From Pseudomonadota bacterium (GTDB taxonomy: Bacteria > Desulfobacterota > Desulfobulbia > Desulfobulbales > JAGXFP01), in the NCBI GenBank assembly GCA_018823285.1, contig JAHJIQ010000002.1, positions 1 to 64,000 of the forward strand: 64,000 nucleotides of DNA, read 5' to 3'. Shown here piece after piece: positions 16,684 through 25,390 of this stretch (position 1 is the stretch's first letter; each line of letters opens with the position of its first letter). The notes below the pieces were generated by a model, which was not told where the DNA came from, searched no databases, and worked only from the letters and a program-made list of their open reading frames with translations. The position numbers and the translations under genes were made by a program.

Positions 16684-16725
16684 AAAAACAGGGGGGTGTG
16701 TAAATCCACGCCCCCCTGTTTTTTT
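16684..16725 (-). terminator. Terminator downstream of the MucR-type gene
   Basis: ACAGGGGGG and CCCCCCTGT pair around a 14-base spacer, with T-runs on both sides, so it can work in either direction. It lies about 55 bases after the stop of the minus-strand regulator gene. Confidence 0.8.
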
Positions 16726-16779
16726 GTTGCACAGCAATGAAGCCGTTTCCGGAGCTTCCCGGAACCTGCAACGAAGAAC

Positions 16780-17247
16780 TTATTTTTTCTTGCGCGCCGC
16801 TTTCGGTACGGTTGATTTCTTCCGCTTGGCGATCGCCTTCTTCAGATTTTCGGGCAGCCCGCGAGCCTTGCCGGCCTTCTTCCTGCGATCTGAAAGCGAT
16901 TTTGCACACAACGGCTGGCGAAGGGAGAAGCCGTATTTCGAACGGTACTCACGCCCGGTCAGGCCATGGGATTTGAGATGTTTCGGAGACAGCATCCGGA
17001 ATTCCTGTCCACATTCCAGACAGACAATTTTATTTTTCTGAATGGATTTTTCTGCGGAAACCACCGGCGCTCCCGCACCGCCTTCCCCCCCCGGCACTTC
17101 TGAAGACAAGGTCTCACTTGCCTGAAGGTCCTGCAAAGCCTTGAAAGTGCTTTGCAGTGCATTTGTAACTTCCTCGGTACTCATTCCCTTTGATGAACTC
17201 TGGGCCTGGACAATAGCCGCAGCCATCTCGACGAGCGATTTACTCAT
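16780..17247 (-). CDS. mucR: MucR/Ros-type zinc-finger transcriptional regulator
   Basis: 155 residues. The C-terminal half has the prokaryotic zinc-finger signature IVCLECGQEFRMLSPKHLKSH, then GLTGREYRSKYGF, as in MucR/Ros proteins that bind AT-rich DNA. The basic tail (KKAIAKRKKSTVPKAARKKK) resembles a nucleoid-protein tail. The N-terminal ~70 residues are helical and then Gly/Pro-rich. It is probably a global or local repressor; targets are unknown. Its own upstream region is a long AT-rich gap. Confidence 0.87.
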   Translation of the reverse strand: MSKSLVEMAAAIVQAQSSSKGMSTEEVTNALQSTFKALQDLQASETLSSEVPGGEGGAGAPVVSAEKSIQKNKIVCLECGQEFRMLSPKHLKSHGLTGREYRSKYGFSLRQPLCAKSLSDRRKKAGKARGLPENLKKAIAKRKKSTVPKAARKKK

Positions 17248-17874
17248 TACAAACCTCCTTTATAAATACATTCATTACCTTACCCTGAACAGACAATATA
17301 TCATCAATATTTCATTAGCAAGAATATTTACACCATCATATAACTATTCATACAAAAACTACAATACGATCAATTGATATTTATATAACACATGATCAAA
17401 AACACATCGAATACGACCTGGAAAGACAACCGAACAAAACTCATGATTCCAGGTTTTATTGTCGCACCTTCTTGCTGTTGGCGAAAGAGTATCAGACGCC
17501 ACCTTTACCTGAACTAAATCACGAATTCCAATACCAACCGTGCAGATCAATTCCACCCCCCACATCAACTCTCCATAATCCAGAAAACAAAACAGGGCAA
17601 TTCTGCTTCACTGTCGCAAGCAACCACATCTTTCCATTATTACCCGCGCCATGAAACCAACGATTCACATCATTATTTTTATCTCGACACAGTTTCACAT
17701 GTCATCTGAAGCCGGTTCAACTTTCTCGAAAAATTCAATTCAGGAAAGAAACTTTTCCATCCTCTCCAGATAGATTCTCGTGATGCAATGGAATAAAGCA
17801 ACAGCAGGAGGTCCTGCAGAGATTGGTTTGACGAAACAATATTGAAGGGAAAACGCTTGATGTTCTGCCGGTGA
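17248..17874. other. AT-rich gene-free region upstream of the MucR-type gene
   Basis: These 627 bases are visibly richer in A and T than the neighbours, especially 17260-17400 with runs such as AATATTTACACCATCATATA. I see no credible CDS, tRNA or clear hairpin; the short open frames look random in composition. It must include the promoter of the regulator gene. MucR-family proteins bind AT-rich DNA, so self-binding is possible. Confidence 0.6.
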
Positions 17875-18822
17875 TTATGGTGTCGAATTGCGATGATAAC
17901 TGTTTCTTCGGTCAATCAGGTAATTACTGCCCGATTGTTTCTTGACGAAATGCTTGATCTGGGATGCCGCCGCAACGACCTCACCGAAATGTCTGAATTC
18001 GGTGCCCTCTCCGGTGACCACTACTGCTACCGAGATACTCAGCAGCTCGAATCTGGTTTCCTTCCCCAGCCGGTCCGTACCGATGAAGGCACCGGCTTCA
18101 AGATCTTCCGCACTCAGGAACATGTTGCGGACCACAGAAAAATTCGCCAGCAGACGCTCGCAGACCTTTTCAACCTTTTCCCGGGGCACGATGAACACAT
18201 AGTCATCGCCCCCCACATGGCCCACAAAGCTGTCCTCCCTGGCGATCTCTTCGACGACATTGACAATCAGCCGGGCAACCATCAGGATTACATCGTCTCC
18301 CTGGGCAAAACCATAACGGTCGTTATAGGGCTTGAAATTATCAATATCGAGATAGCAGACCCCGTAATTCCTTCCGGAATCAAGATTCTTCTGGATCATT
18401 CTGATGATCGAAGTGTTTCCGGGCAGCTTGCTCAGGGGGTTGTTGTCGAAAACCCTGGCCATTCTTGATTCAGCGAGCATAATCCGGGAGACGACTTCGT
18501 CCGGATTCAGCGGCTCCACCAGAATATCATCAACCGGAAGCTCGTCCCACCTGATTGCGGGAAGCACCTTGTCATTGATGATCAGCAGGATCGGCATGTT
18601 CGCTTTCTGCAGGCAGGAAGAAGCAACCCGGATCACTTCCCGATATCCACCGCCGGCAAAAGCCATGTCAACAATCAGCAGATCGGGAGGATCTTCAAGG
18701 ATAACCGAGACCGTCTCCTTCAGACTTTCCGGAAATATCGGCTGGTACCCCCTGGTCTCCAAAAGAACAAGGCACTCTGCCGGAATCAGACCTTCCCGGG
18801 CTGCCACCAGAATCCTGGTCAT
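17875..18822 (-). CDS. Receiver-like plus GGDEF domain protein
   Basis: 315 residues. The N-terminus (1-115) is receiver-like with Asp in LLIVDMAF but without a clear GG-free DxxMP loop. The C-terminal diguanylate-cyclase domain has the active-site signature as GGDDY near residue 205, plus YLDIDNFKPYNDRYGFAQGD. The fourth signature residue is Asp rather than Glu, so c-di-GMP synthesis is possible but uncertain. No RxxD inhibitory site is obvious just ahead of the signature. It is preceded by an HDOD gene in the same direction, suggesting a signalling operon. Confidence 0.85.
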   Translation of the reverse strand: MTRILVAAREGLIPAECLVLLETRGYQPIFPESLKETVSVILEDPPDLLIVDMAFAGGGYREVIRVASSCLQKANMPILLIINDKVLPAIRWDELPVDDILVEPLNPDEVVSRIMLAESRMARVFDNNPLSKLPGNTSIIRMIQKNLDSGRNYGVCYLDIDNFKPYNDRYGFAQGDDVILMVARLIVNVVEEIAREDSFVGHVGGDDYVFIVPREKVEKVCERLLANFSVVRNMFLSAEDLEAGAFIGTDRLGKETRFELLSISVAVVVTGEGTEFRHFGEVVAAASQIKHFVKKQSGSNYLIDRRNSYHRNSTP

Positions 18823-18882
18823 CGACCGTATCTCCGGCCCATTTCACCCATGAGCATTATCCTGAGAAACCCGCGTTGGGAA

Positions 18883-19752
18883 TCACCCGAGCTCACCCTC
18901 CAGGCTCCCCTGGATTTCAAGACTGAAGCCCTTCACGTCCCAGAGCTTCTCCTCAACCTCATCAATGACCAGATCCAGGTCCTGCGGGGTGAGCTCCAGC
19001 AGGCGCCAAGCCCGCTGCTGCAATGGCGGGACCCAGATATCGCCGGCATGGCCATATCCCATCCCCCTGATGATGATATCGCCGACATGAACAATGGCAC
19101 TCGCCGTCTGTTCGTCTTTGGCGGTTCGCGGGTCGTGGTGGGTGCTGATCGGCTCAACCAGTTTCTGCGGCAGATTCCAGCTCCGGGCGAGCCACCCCCC
19201 GGCCTCGGCATGATCAAGGCCGAGAAGCTCCCGCTCTCCTTCAAATCGGGATATCCCCTGCGCCGTCACCATATTGCCGATCCGCTCATATTCATCCGGC
19301 AGTTCCATTTTAATGGCCACCTTGCCGATATCATGGATCAGACCGGCGGTGCTGATTTCTTCCGGGTCCTTGATCCCGAGCCTTTTCGCAAGCACGCTGC
19401 AGACCACCGCACACCCCAGGGAATGCTCCCATAATTCGATATCCTGTTCTTCCATGAATTCAAAGATCGAGGCACTGATGATCAGGCTTTTTATGACATT
19501 GAACCCCAGAAGAATGATGGCGCTGTCAAGAGAACTGATCCGCTGGGGAAAACCGTAGAATGCGGAATTGACCAGCTTCAACAGTTTGGCCGCAAGGATA
19601 TGATCCTTGCTGATCACCTTGCCCATCTGCTCCGTGCTGGTATCAGGATCCTCGGCCATTTTACTTAATTTGGCGACAATGCCCGGCAGAGTCGGCAGGT
19701 TTTTGATCTCTCTCAGGGCTTTCCGGAAATGGTCTTTGTTGTCTGCCGACAT
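18883..19752 (-). CDS. HDOD domain signalling protein
   Basis: 289 residues dominated by an HDOD domain (roughly 10-215): LPTLPGIVAKL, KLVNSAFYGFP, SLDSAIILLGFN and a retained AGLIHDIGKVA His-Asp segment. HDOD proteins act in signal transduction as non-enzymatic HD relatives; the HD pair seen here leaves some doubt about catalysis. Start overlaps the upstream gene's stop (TAATG), so the two are translationally coupled; the GGDEF gene follows 60 bases later. Confidence 0.86.
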   Translation of the reverse strand: MSADNKDHFRKALREIKNLPTLPGIVAKLSKMAEDPDTSTEQMGKVISKDHILAAKLLKLVNSAFYGFPQRISSLDSAIILLGFNVIKSLIISASIFEFMEEQDIELWEHSLGCAVVCSVLAKRLGIKDPEEISTAGLIHDIGKVAIKMELPDEYERIGNMVTAQGISRFEGERELLGLDHAEAGGWLARSWNLPQKLVEPISTHHDPRTAKDEQTASAIVHVGDIIIRGMGYGHAGDIWVPPLQQRAWRLLELTPQDLDLVIDEVEEKLWDVKGFSLEIQGSLEGELG

Positions 19753-20060
19753 TATCCTCTCCGCGATGCGATCATTTTTTCCTTCACCTTCTTTTTCAGG
19801 TACATCAGAGGCGGGGTGTCTTCAACCTTCCGGAATCGCCGGTCGATATCCAGAAGTTCGTCCGCGAGACTCTTTTCCCCTTCAACGGCGACCGGTCTCC
19901 CCTCCACCAGGACATGGGAGATCTCCATTTTCTTCAGACGTTCAATCAGGTTGTCGCTGAGCGCGGTACCCTTCCCGCAGAGCACCCGGCCATCCGGGGT
20001 CATCACATCACGCGCGAGTACCATTCCTTCTGCTGCCTGGGCAGTCAATATCTCCTGCAC
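19752..20060 (-). CDS. Small protein coupled to the HDOD gene, function unknown
   Basis: 102 residues from GTG 20060, chosen because GGAGGAG lies six bases upstream; a GTG at 20084 is the alternative. The segment AEGMVLARDVMTPDGRVLCGKGTALSDNLIERLKKMEISHVLVEG resembles the short beta-rich region often found N-terminal to HD-GYP and HDOD domains. It overlaps the HDOD start, so it probably works with that protein. Confidence 0.75.
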   Translation of the reverse strand: MQEILTAQAAEGMVLARDVMTPDGRVLCGKGTALSDNLIERLKKMEISHVLVEGRPVAVEGEKSLADELLDIDRRFRKVEDTPPLMYLKKKVKEKMIASRRG

Positions 20061-20254
20061 GATAGTCTCCTCCACAAGTTGCACACTGATTGTATCAGCC
20101 TGTCATCCATTAATCCAGAAGGTTTCGACATTGACTTCCAGCCCTGGAAACATTATAGTTGCGGTTCAGTTTAATTTCCACGTTGCCCGGAATGACCCTC
20201 TGCTCGTTACCGGTCAAAAAAGTTTTTCGCGTAATCAGAAACGGAGTTACCAAG

Positions 20255-20521
20255 ATGCCTGTTTATGAGTATGAATGCCAATCCTGTCATGAAAACATCG
20301 AAGTGTGGCAAAGCATTGCCGACGAGCCTCTGGCCGTATGTCCCGCTTGCAAGGGCGACCTTAAAAAACTGATATCGATGAGCAGTTTCCAGCTCAAGGG
20401 CGGCGGATGGTATGCAGATGGCTACAGCACTGCCGGCGGCTCATGCAAGAGCAGCGGTTGTGGTGCAGCTTCATCCACCCCGTGCTGTGAGAGCAGTGCC
20501 GCGCCCTGCAAATCCAGCTGA
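20255..20521 (+). CDS. FmdB-type zinc ribbon protein
   Basis: 88 residues from ATG 20255. It starts MPVYEYECQSC and has the paired CxxC motifs (CQSC and CPAC) of the FmdB putative regulatory zinc ribbon. The tail is rich in Ser, Gly and Cys (CKSSGCG, TPCC, APCKSS), as often in this family. Function is unknown. A strong terminator follows. Confidence 0.9.
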   Translation: MPVYEYECQSCHENIEVWQSIADEPLAVCPACKGDLKKLISMSSFQLKGGGWYADGYSTAGGSCKSSGCGAASSTPCCESSAAPCKSS

Positions 20522-20553
20522 TCCGACCCTTGATCTCATTCTCAACCACCCTG

Positions 20554-20583
20554 GCGTTCCGGGCTCTCCCGGAACGCTTTTTT
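20554..20583 (+). terminator. Rho-independent terminator after the FmdB-type gene
   Basis: A perfect 10-bp stem, GCGTTCCGGG with CCCGGAACGC, loop CTCT, then six T. Confidence 0.93.
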
Positions 20584-20644
20584 ATTGTCCCATGAAAGAT
20601 CGACCCGGGAAGCGCAACCTTTCGAAAACCCAGGAATCTTCCGA

Positions 20645-21778
20645 TCACTTCCCGGCAACAATGGCCATCGCATCACCGTAACTGTAGAACCGGTAGCCCT
20701 TCTCCACCGCATGGGTGTAGGCGGCCATCAACGCCTCTTTGCCGGTCAGGGCGCTCACCAGAAAAAGCAGTGATGACTTCGGCAGGTGGAAGTTGGTGAT
20801 GAGATTGTCGACTACCTTGAATTGATATCCGGGATAAATATACAGACCGCAATCCCCTTCCCAGGCCCTGACAACCCCGGGCCGGACGGCAACGCTCTCC
20901 AGGGCCCGCACGGTAGTTGTCCCCACCGCCCAGACCCGGCCACCTGCAGCCCGGGTTTCATTCACTGCCGCAGCGGCCTCGGCGGAAACCGACAAAAACT
21001 CCTTATGGATCCGGTGCTCACGGATGTCGCTCACCCTCACCGGAGCAAAGGTGCCATAGCCGACATGCAGGGTGATGGCCGTCTTCCGCACGCCTTTGTC
21101 CGCCAGCCGGCCAAGGAGTTCATCAGTAAAATGCAGTCCTGCAGTGGGCGCCGCCACCGCGCCGGTCTTTGTCGCATATACGGTCTGGTATCTTTCACGG
21201 TCAAAGCCCTCATCTCCGGATTCCCGCCGGATGTAGGGAGGGAGAGGAATCCTACCCTGACGCGCCAGACTGTCTTCCAGGGAGCCTGAAAAGGAAAGAA
21301 CCACCCGCACTTTCCCATCACCCAAACACTCAAGGACCTCCCCGGACAGATCTCCGGCAAAAAGGAGCCTGGTTCCCGGCCTCGGGCGTTTGGAACTTTT
21401 GACAAGCCCGACAAGTTCAGCCTGCACCATCCCCGCCCCGGCTACCGTTTGCTCAAGCAGCAGCGGGTATCCCAGAATAAAAAGCTCAACTCTGCCGCCG
21501 CTCTCCTTTTTCCCTTCCAGCCTTGCCGGGAACACCCTGGTGTCATTGACCACCAGCAAATCCCCTGCTCTGAAAAGATCAGCAAGATCTGAAAAACTGC
21601 GATCGTGAAGGTCTCCGGTGGACCGTTCCATCACCAGCAGGCGGGACTCGTCACGTTCGGCGGCAGGTTTCTGGGCAATCTGCGCCGGAGGAAGATAATA
21701 GTCATAGTCGTCAAGATCAAACAAGAGGTCACCTGCAGAGATGTGAAACGGGACTTTTAGGGTAACGGCTCCGCGCAT
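20645..21778 (-). CDS. queA: S-adenosylmethionine:tRNA ribosyltransferase-isomerase
   Basis: About 377 residues. QueA adds the cyclopentene-diol of queuosine to tRNA. Conserved blocks: FDLDDYDYYLPPAQIAQKP at the start, LLVVNDTRVFPARL, AAPTAGLHFTDELL, TLHVGYGTFAPVR, and TNFHLPKSSLLFLVSAL near the end. Start is put at ATG 21778; the frame is open 11 codons further. Confidence 0.95.
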   Translation of the reverse strand: MRGAVTLKVPFHISAGDLLFDLDDYDYYLPPAQIAQKPAAERDESRLLVMERSTGDLHDRSFSDLADLFRAGDLLVVNDTRVFPARLEGKKESGGRVELFILGYPLLLEQTVAGAGMVQAELVGLVKSSKRPRPGTRLLFAGDLSGEVLECLGDGKVRVVLSFSGSLEDSLARQGRIPLPPYIRRESGDEGFDRERYQTVYATKTGAVAAPTAGLHFTDELLGRLADKGVRKTAITLHVGYGTFAPVRVSDIREHRIHKEFLSVSAEAAAAVNETRAAGGRVWAVGTTTVRALESVAVRPGVVRAWEGDCGLYIYPGYQFKVVDNLITNFHLPKSSLLFLVSALTGKEALMAAYTHAVEKGYRFYSYGDAMAIVAGK

Positions 21779-21831
21779 CTTCCCGAAACCAAGCGCAGAG
21801 TCGGCAGACAATTGGCTCGGAAGAAATTGCC

Positions 21832-22032
21832 TTAGTGAAACACCCCGGTACGCTGGGAAATGTAGCAGAGGAATAATCCCACGGCAACCGCCAGCATGCC
21901 GAGATAGCGCAGGGTGGCCGGCCGGGCTTCGATGAGTTGCCGTAGCCAGTTCTGCATCGCTTCAGGAAAGGCGACATACGGCAGACCTTCCAGAACAAGA
22001 ACCAGACCGATCAAGGCGACAAGAGTTTTCAT
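21832..22032 (-). CDS. DUF2065 (YjeT-like) small membrane protein
   Basis: 66 residues with two hydrophobic helices: LVALIGLVLVLEGLPYVAFP and YLGMLAVAVGLFLCYI. The LVLVLEGLPY...P stretch followed by LRYLGMLAVAVGL is the DUF2065 pattern. Function unknown. It lies just upstream of queA on the same strand. Confidence 0.85.
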   Translation of the reverse strand: MKTLVALIGLVLVLEGLPYVAFPEAMQNWLRQLIEARPATLRYLGMLAVAVGLFLCYISQRTGVFH

Positions 22033-22283
22033 TCCAGACCTCCAAACACATTCGTTAATCCCATCAGAACACTACTCCGGTCAACGATCAATCTTTTTTG
22101 CAGCCCTCACCCTATGGCAAACCGGAGGATTGATTGGGCATGCAACTATTCAAGGACCGGGGAATATACATCATTTGTGTTATTCCAGACCAGATATTAT
22201 TATGCTTTTCCTGACGAAGCTTGATTGACATGACGGGACTTCTCCTTTCCGCCCTGAAAATTTCACCTTTCGAGGTATCTGTA

Positions 22284-23180
22284 ATGCAGACAGCCAAAGC
22301 CTTCCCTGCCGAATTCCTCTTGTGGATCCTGATCGTTTTGTCCGTTGCGGGCTGCGCGGTCAAGCCTTATCAATACACAGCAGGTCTTGAAGGGCCTCTG
22401 ACCCTGGAGCTGCAGGAGAGTGAGCCGCAGATCGAGCGGGGACGGCCGGTTGCGATTGTTGATGGCCTGGGGCATTACTTCTTCTCCATCCCAAGCAAAC
22501 TTGTTTTGTTAAACTGGGATATTGACAACCACCACATCTCCACCTCCACCGAAGAGGCCATCTCAACGTACCTTGCCGACAACGACCTCAAAAATGTGAA
22601 GGTCAGACTCAACCAATATTCTCCGGGGGGTGAGTGGAAGAGACTGGTTTTCAACTCCGACATGCCTGGTTTTTTCCGGTTTACCCTTGGGGTGCTGGCA
22701 ACAAGTTTTTACACGATATTTCCCGGCCGGCTTTTCGGAGGCGACAATTACAATCCCTATACAAATACGATCAATCTCTACTCAGACCACGCCGCTGTTG
22801 CTTTACATGAAGCGGCCCACGCCAAGGATTTCGTCGGTCGCAGCCGCGGCTTCAAGGGATGGTATTCAGCAATGCGCATCCTGCCGCTGATGCCCCTATA
22901 CCAGGAAGGAAAAGCGTCGGGGGACGCGATCGGCTATACCATTGAGCGGGAAATGACTGAAACGGAAGCGGATGCCTACAAGACCCTGTATCCCGCCTAT
23001 ATGACCTATGTTGCCGGAGAGGGGTTACGCTGGGTACCGGTGGAGCCCTGGGTCTCTTTGGGGATTCAGTTCGCCGTAGCCCTGCCCGGCCATCTTGTGG
23101 GCAACATCAAAGCCGCCATGCAGGATGATCCACAAAAAAGTCCGTCGGTAGAAAAGGAATCTCCGCCGACGGACTTATAA
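22284..23180 (+). CDS. Lipoprotein with HExxH metallopeptidase-like motif
   Basis: 298 residues from ATG 22284, with GAGG eight bases upstream. The N-terminus is a lipoprotein signal (ILIVLSVAGC). The only catalytic-looking motif is VALHEAAHAKDF near residue 180, followed later by a Glu-rich EREMTETEADAY that could give the third zinc ligand. I do not recognise the family beyond that. It is probably tethered in the periplasm. Its 3' end contains the terminator hairpin of the convergent gene. Confidence 0.78.
   Translation: MQTAKAFPAEFLLWILIVLSVAGCAVKPYQYTAGLEGPLTLELQESEPQIERGRPVAIVDGLGHYFFSIPSKLVLLNWDIDNHHISTSTEEAISTYLADNDLKNVKVRLNQYSPGGEWKRLVFNSDMPGFFRFTLGVLATSFYTIFPGRLFGGDNYNPYTNTINLYSDHAAVALHEAAHAKDFVGRSRGFKGWYSAMRILPLMPLYQEGKASGDAIGYTIEREMTETEADAYKTLYPAYMTYVAGEGLRWVPVEPWVSLGIQFAVALPGHLVGNIKAAMQDDPQKSPSVEKESPPTDL
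23133..23176 (-). terminator. Terminator for the OmpA-like gene, embedded in the convergent CDS
   Basis: AGTCCGTCGG (23140-23149) and CCGACGGACT (23166-23175) form a perfect 10-bp stem. Read on the minus strand it ends in six T. It lies inside the last codons of the plus-strand lipoprotein gene. Confidence 0.8.
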
Positions 23181-23201
23181 TCGCAATCTATGCCAATCAG
23201 G

Positions 23202-23966
23202 TCATTGCACCCTGGGCTTCAGGATAATTTCCACCACCCGGTTGGTCTTTCTGAAATCCTTGTTTTTCATGTCATAAACCGTTATCGGATGATAATGGGC
23301 CGCTCCCTGGATCGTTATCCTGGCAGGATCGATCTTGTGCTGCCAGGTCAGGATGTGGACGATCGAGGCCGCCCTGGCCGCGGAAAGTTCCCAGTTGGAC
23401 GGATATTTCTGGGCCAGCTCCCTGCTTGGCGGCAGATCATCGGTATGACCGACAATAAAGATATCCTTGTCGGCTGCAGACTGCAGAGTCGGGACGATCC
23501 CGGCGAGTATTTTACTGCCTCTGCCGGTCACCTTTGCTGAACCTGATCGAAACATCAGTTTATCCACCACTTCAATCCGGAGCGTGTTTTCCAGCTGGGT
23601 GATCACGGTCTGCTGACCTTCGAGATCCAGCTGCAGACGATCGATAAGAGCCCGCATCTCCTCGGCCTCGGCTTTTTTCTGCTGCAGCAATGCTTCCTGC
23701 TCAGTCAGGGCCGTGACCCGAACCGCGAGGTCATCATTCTGCTTCTGCAACCCTTCCGCCTTCAGATCAAGGTCTGCAAGCTGCTGGACCATGCCGGCAA
23801 TATTGGCTGCGCAACTCTGTTCAGCCGCCGCCTTCTCTGCAGTCAGCTTGTCATAGCGGCCCACCAGCTCCTGATGCTGCGATTTACTGACACAGCCGAC
23901 CGTCAACAGCACCACTGTCAACGCCAACCCCACAACTTTCGCGCTCACTGCAAACTCTCCGTTCAT
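23202..23966 (-). CDS. OmpA/MotB-family peptidoglycan-associated lipoprotein with coiled coil
   Basis: 254 residues. Lipoprotein signal (LTVVLLTVGC), then a coiled-coil region (about residues 35-130, rich in Gln/Glu/Leu heptads), then an OmpA-like C-terminal domain with LMFRSGSAKV, IVGHTDDLPPS and LSAARAASIVHIL. It would anchor the outer membrane to peptidoglycan or act as a MotB-like adaptor. Start is ATG 23966; GTG 23948 with GGAGAG six bases before it is an equally good start. Confidence 0.87.
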   Translation of the reverse strand: MNGEFAVSAKVVGLALTVVLLTVGCVSKSQHQELVGRYDKLTAEKAAAEQSCAANIAGMVQQLADLDLKAEGLQKQNDDLAVRVTALTEQEALLQQKKAEAEEMRALIDRLQLDLEGQQTVITQLENTLRIEVVDKLMFRSGSAKVTGRGSKILAGIVPTLQSAADKDIFIVGHTDDLPPSRELAQKYPSNWELSAARAASIVHILTWQHKIDPARITIQGAAHYHPITVYDMKNKDFRKTNRVVEIILKPRVQ

Positions 23967-24145
23967 ACCCCCCTCTCAGAATGTCATCACTTGGAAACAA
24001 ACAGCAGCCCAGAAAAAATCCCCATGCTCAAAAAAATCATAAAACCAGATACAAATAACCCGGAATTATGTCAAGGGCTACCATTCCCCTGACACATCCC
24101 GGACGATACCAAAAAATCATGTCCGTCCACTGAAAGTCCATTTGT

Positions 24146-24164
24146 ATTTGTCAAAATGACAAAT
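24146..24164 (+). promoter_or_regulatory. Palindromic operator, possible enhancer-binding site
   Basis: A perfect 8-base inverted repeat, ATTTGTCA-AAA-TGACAAAT, lies about 75 bases upstream of the sigma-54-type promoter. A further GTCA half-site follows in CCTGTCAAACTGG. The position suits a bacterial enhancer-binding protein. Confidence 0.6.
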
Positions 24165-24237
24165 CCCCCTGTCAAACTGGCACAGACAAAAACCATGGAA
24201 AAGCATATGTGCTTGAATTAATTACACATATTCTGAT

Positions 24238-24253
24238 TGGCATGCTTCTGGCA
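24238..24253 (+). promoter_or_regulatory. Sigma-54-type promoter
   Basis: TGGCATGCTTCTGGCA has GG (24239-24240) and GC (24251-24252) ten bases apart, as required for -24/-12 recognition, with matching TGGCA and a trailing A. It lies 36 bases upstream of the start of the first small membrane protein gene. Confidence 0.65.
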
Positions 24254-24288
24254 TTATCATTTCTGCAAAACCAAGCAAAGGGAACAAA

Positions 24289-24528
24289 ATGAACGAAAAT
24301 GATCAACAGGCCAAAGCCATCACCAGAACAAAAGAGAGGTTTGGATTCAGATCAACCGGCAGAATCGATCAAGAAGAGAAACCGGTGAGCCGTTACACAT
24401 TGTTCGTTCTCGGCGCCACCGCAATTTTTGCCGGTTTCTGGGCCATCACCTGTTTTATCGCCGCACTGTCAAGCAATGGTCCGCTTGATCTTTTCAAAAA
24501 ATTAACTTCTGCCCTGTTGGGCAGGTAA
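24289..24528 (+). CDS. Small single-helix membrane protein
   Basis: 79 residues. A charged N-terminal half (about 35 residues) is followed by one hydrophobic helix (LFVLGATAIFAGFWAITCFIAAL) and a short amphipathic tail, GPLDLFKKLTSALLGR. The second half resembles that of the next gene (FWA--C--A...GP--L-K). No known family recognised. Sigma-54-type promoter and palindrome lie upstream. Confidence 0.72.
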   Translation: MNENDQQAKAITRTKERFGFRSTGRIDQEEKPVSRYTLFVLGATAIFAGFWAITCFIAALSSNGPLDLFKKLTSALLGR

Positions 24529-24575
24529 ATAAGACGACAACAATCAGCAACACAAACAGAAAGCAAGGAGACGCC

Positions 24576-24785
24576 ATGAGCAGCATAATCAAATCACAGA
24601 CCAGAACCCAGACCTCTTCCAAATCAGCCGTCGATTCAGTTTCCCGCGGCAGCATCATCACCATGGGCGTCGCCTCCGGCGTAGTGGGTCTCTGGGCGGC
24701 AGCCTGTCTGGTGAGCGCCATGATCGGCAGCGGCGGCCCGATCTCCCTGATCAAGAGCTGGTTCAGCGCCGTCGGCGGTTTTTAA
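24576..24785 (+). CDS. Small single-helix membrane protein, paralogue of the preceding one
   Basis: 69 residues behind AAGGAG. A Ser/Thr-rich N-terminus precedes one hydrophobic helix (GVASGVVGLWAAACLVSAMI) and a tail GGPISLIKSWFSAVGGF that parallels the tail of its neighbour. The two genes are 47 bases apart and end in a shared terminator, so they form a two-gene operon. Function unknown. Confidence 0.72.
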   Translation: MSSIIKSQTRTQTSSKSAVDSVSRGSIITMGVASGVVGLWAAACLVSAMIGSGGPISLIKSWFSAVGGF

Positions 24786-24864
24786 TTTCCCCGGGATCCC
24801 TTAACAGGATTCCGCTTTCAGCTTTGCAACATTCTCTCTCCGCCGGTTTACCGGCGATCTCTCC

Positions 24865-24898
24865 AAGGCGGGGTGCCAATCGGCATCCCGCCTTTTTT
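24865..24898 (+). terminator. Rho-independent terminator of the small-membrane-protein operon
   Basis: AAGGCGGG-TGCC and GGCA-CCCGCCTT form a long stem followed by T6. The following ~215 bases up to the tRNA hold no supportable gene. Confidence 0.88.
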
Positions 24899-25116
24899 AA
24901 TCGGTCTTGAAAAAGACGATTTCACCAGACCGCCGGACAACCGGCGAATATTTGCGCACCCATACCAGAAGAGTTTTCAGAAGTCATGAGGAAGTATGTC
25001 GGAGAATTTCCTTGACCGATCGGAAAGACCTCCATTCCGGCCATGGAAAAGATGGGGATAGGATCGCCCAGGGCCAAGGCGTAAACATGAGATGGCATGA
25101 AGTGATTTAGTAAGGA

Positions 25117-25192
25117 TGGTGCCCCCGGCAGGAATCGAACCTGCGACTCCAGGATTAGGAATCCTGTGCTCTATCCCCTGAGCTACGAGGGC
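25117..25192 (-). tRNA. tRNA-Arg (anticodon CCU)
   Basis: On the minus strand, the acceptor arm GCCCTCG pairs with CGGGGGC (one G-U-type adjustment), the D arm is GCTCAGGGGATAGAGC, the anticodon stem is CAGGA/TCCTG with loop TTCCTAA (anticodon CCT), and the T arm is GCAGG-TTCGAAT-CCTGC. CCA is encoded at the 3' end. It reads AGG codons. Confidence 0.96.
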
Positions 25193-25390
25193 AATTTACG
25201 GATTTGAAAACGGGCACATATTAGACTGAACCCACATTTAAATCAATATGGTTTTTACCACCTCGCTATGTTAAGTTAGGACAATCATTCGGCCGGAGCG
25301 CAAACGCCCGGAGTTACCCTCAGACCGGCAGCTCCAGGATGCGGATATTTTACCGGCCACTAACCTCAACGTGATTATCAGATCCGGAAA

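Noticed and set aside
17679..17915. Minus-strand ORF of 78 codons in the AT-rich gap
   Set aside because: It overlaps the 3' end of the GGDEF gene, has no ribosome-binding site and reads like random AT-rich translation.
24907..25110. Small plus-strand ORF between a terminator and the tRNA
   Set aside because: No ribosome-binding site, non-ATG-like context, unusual composition and no recognisable domain.
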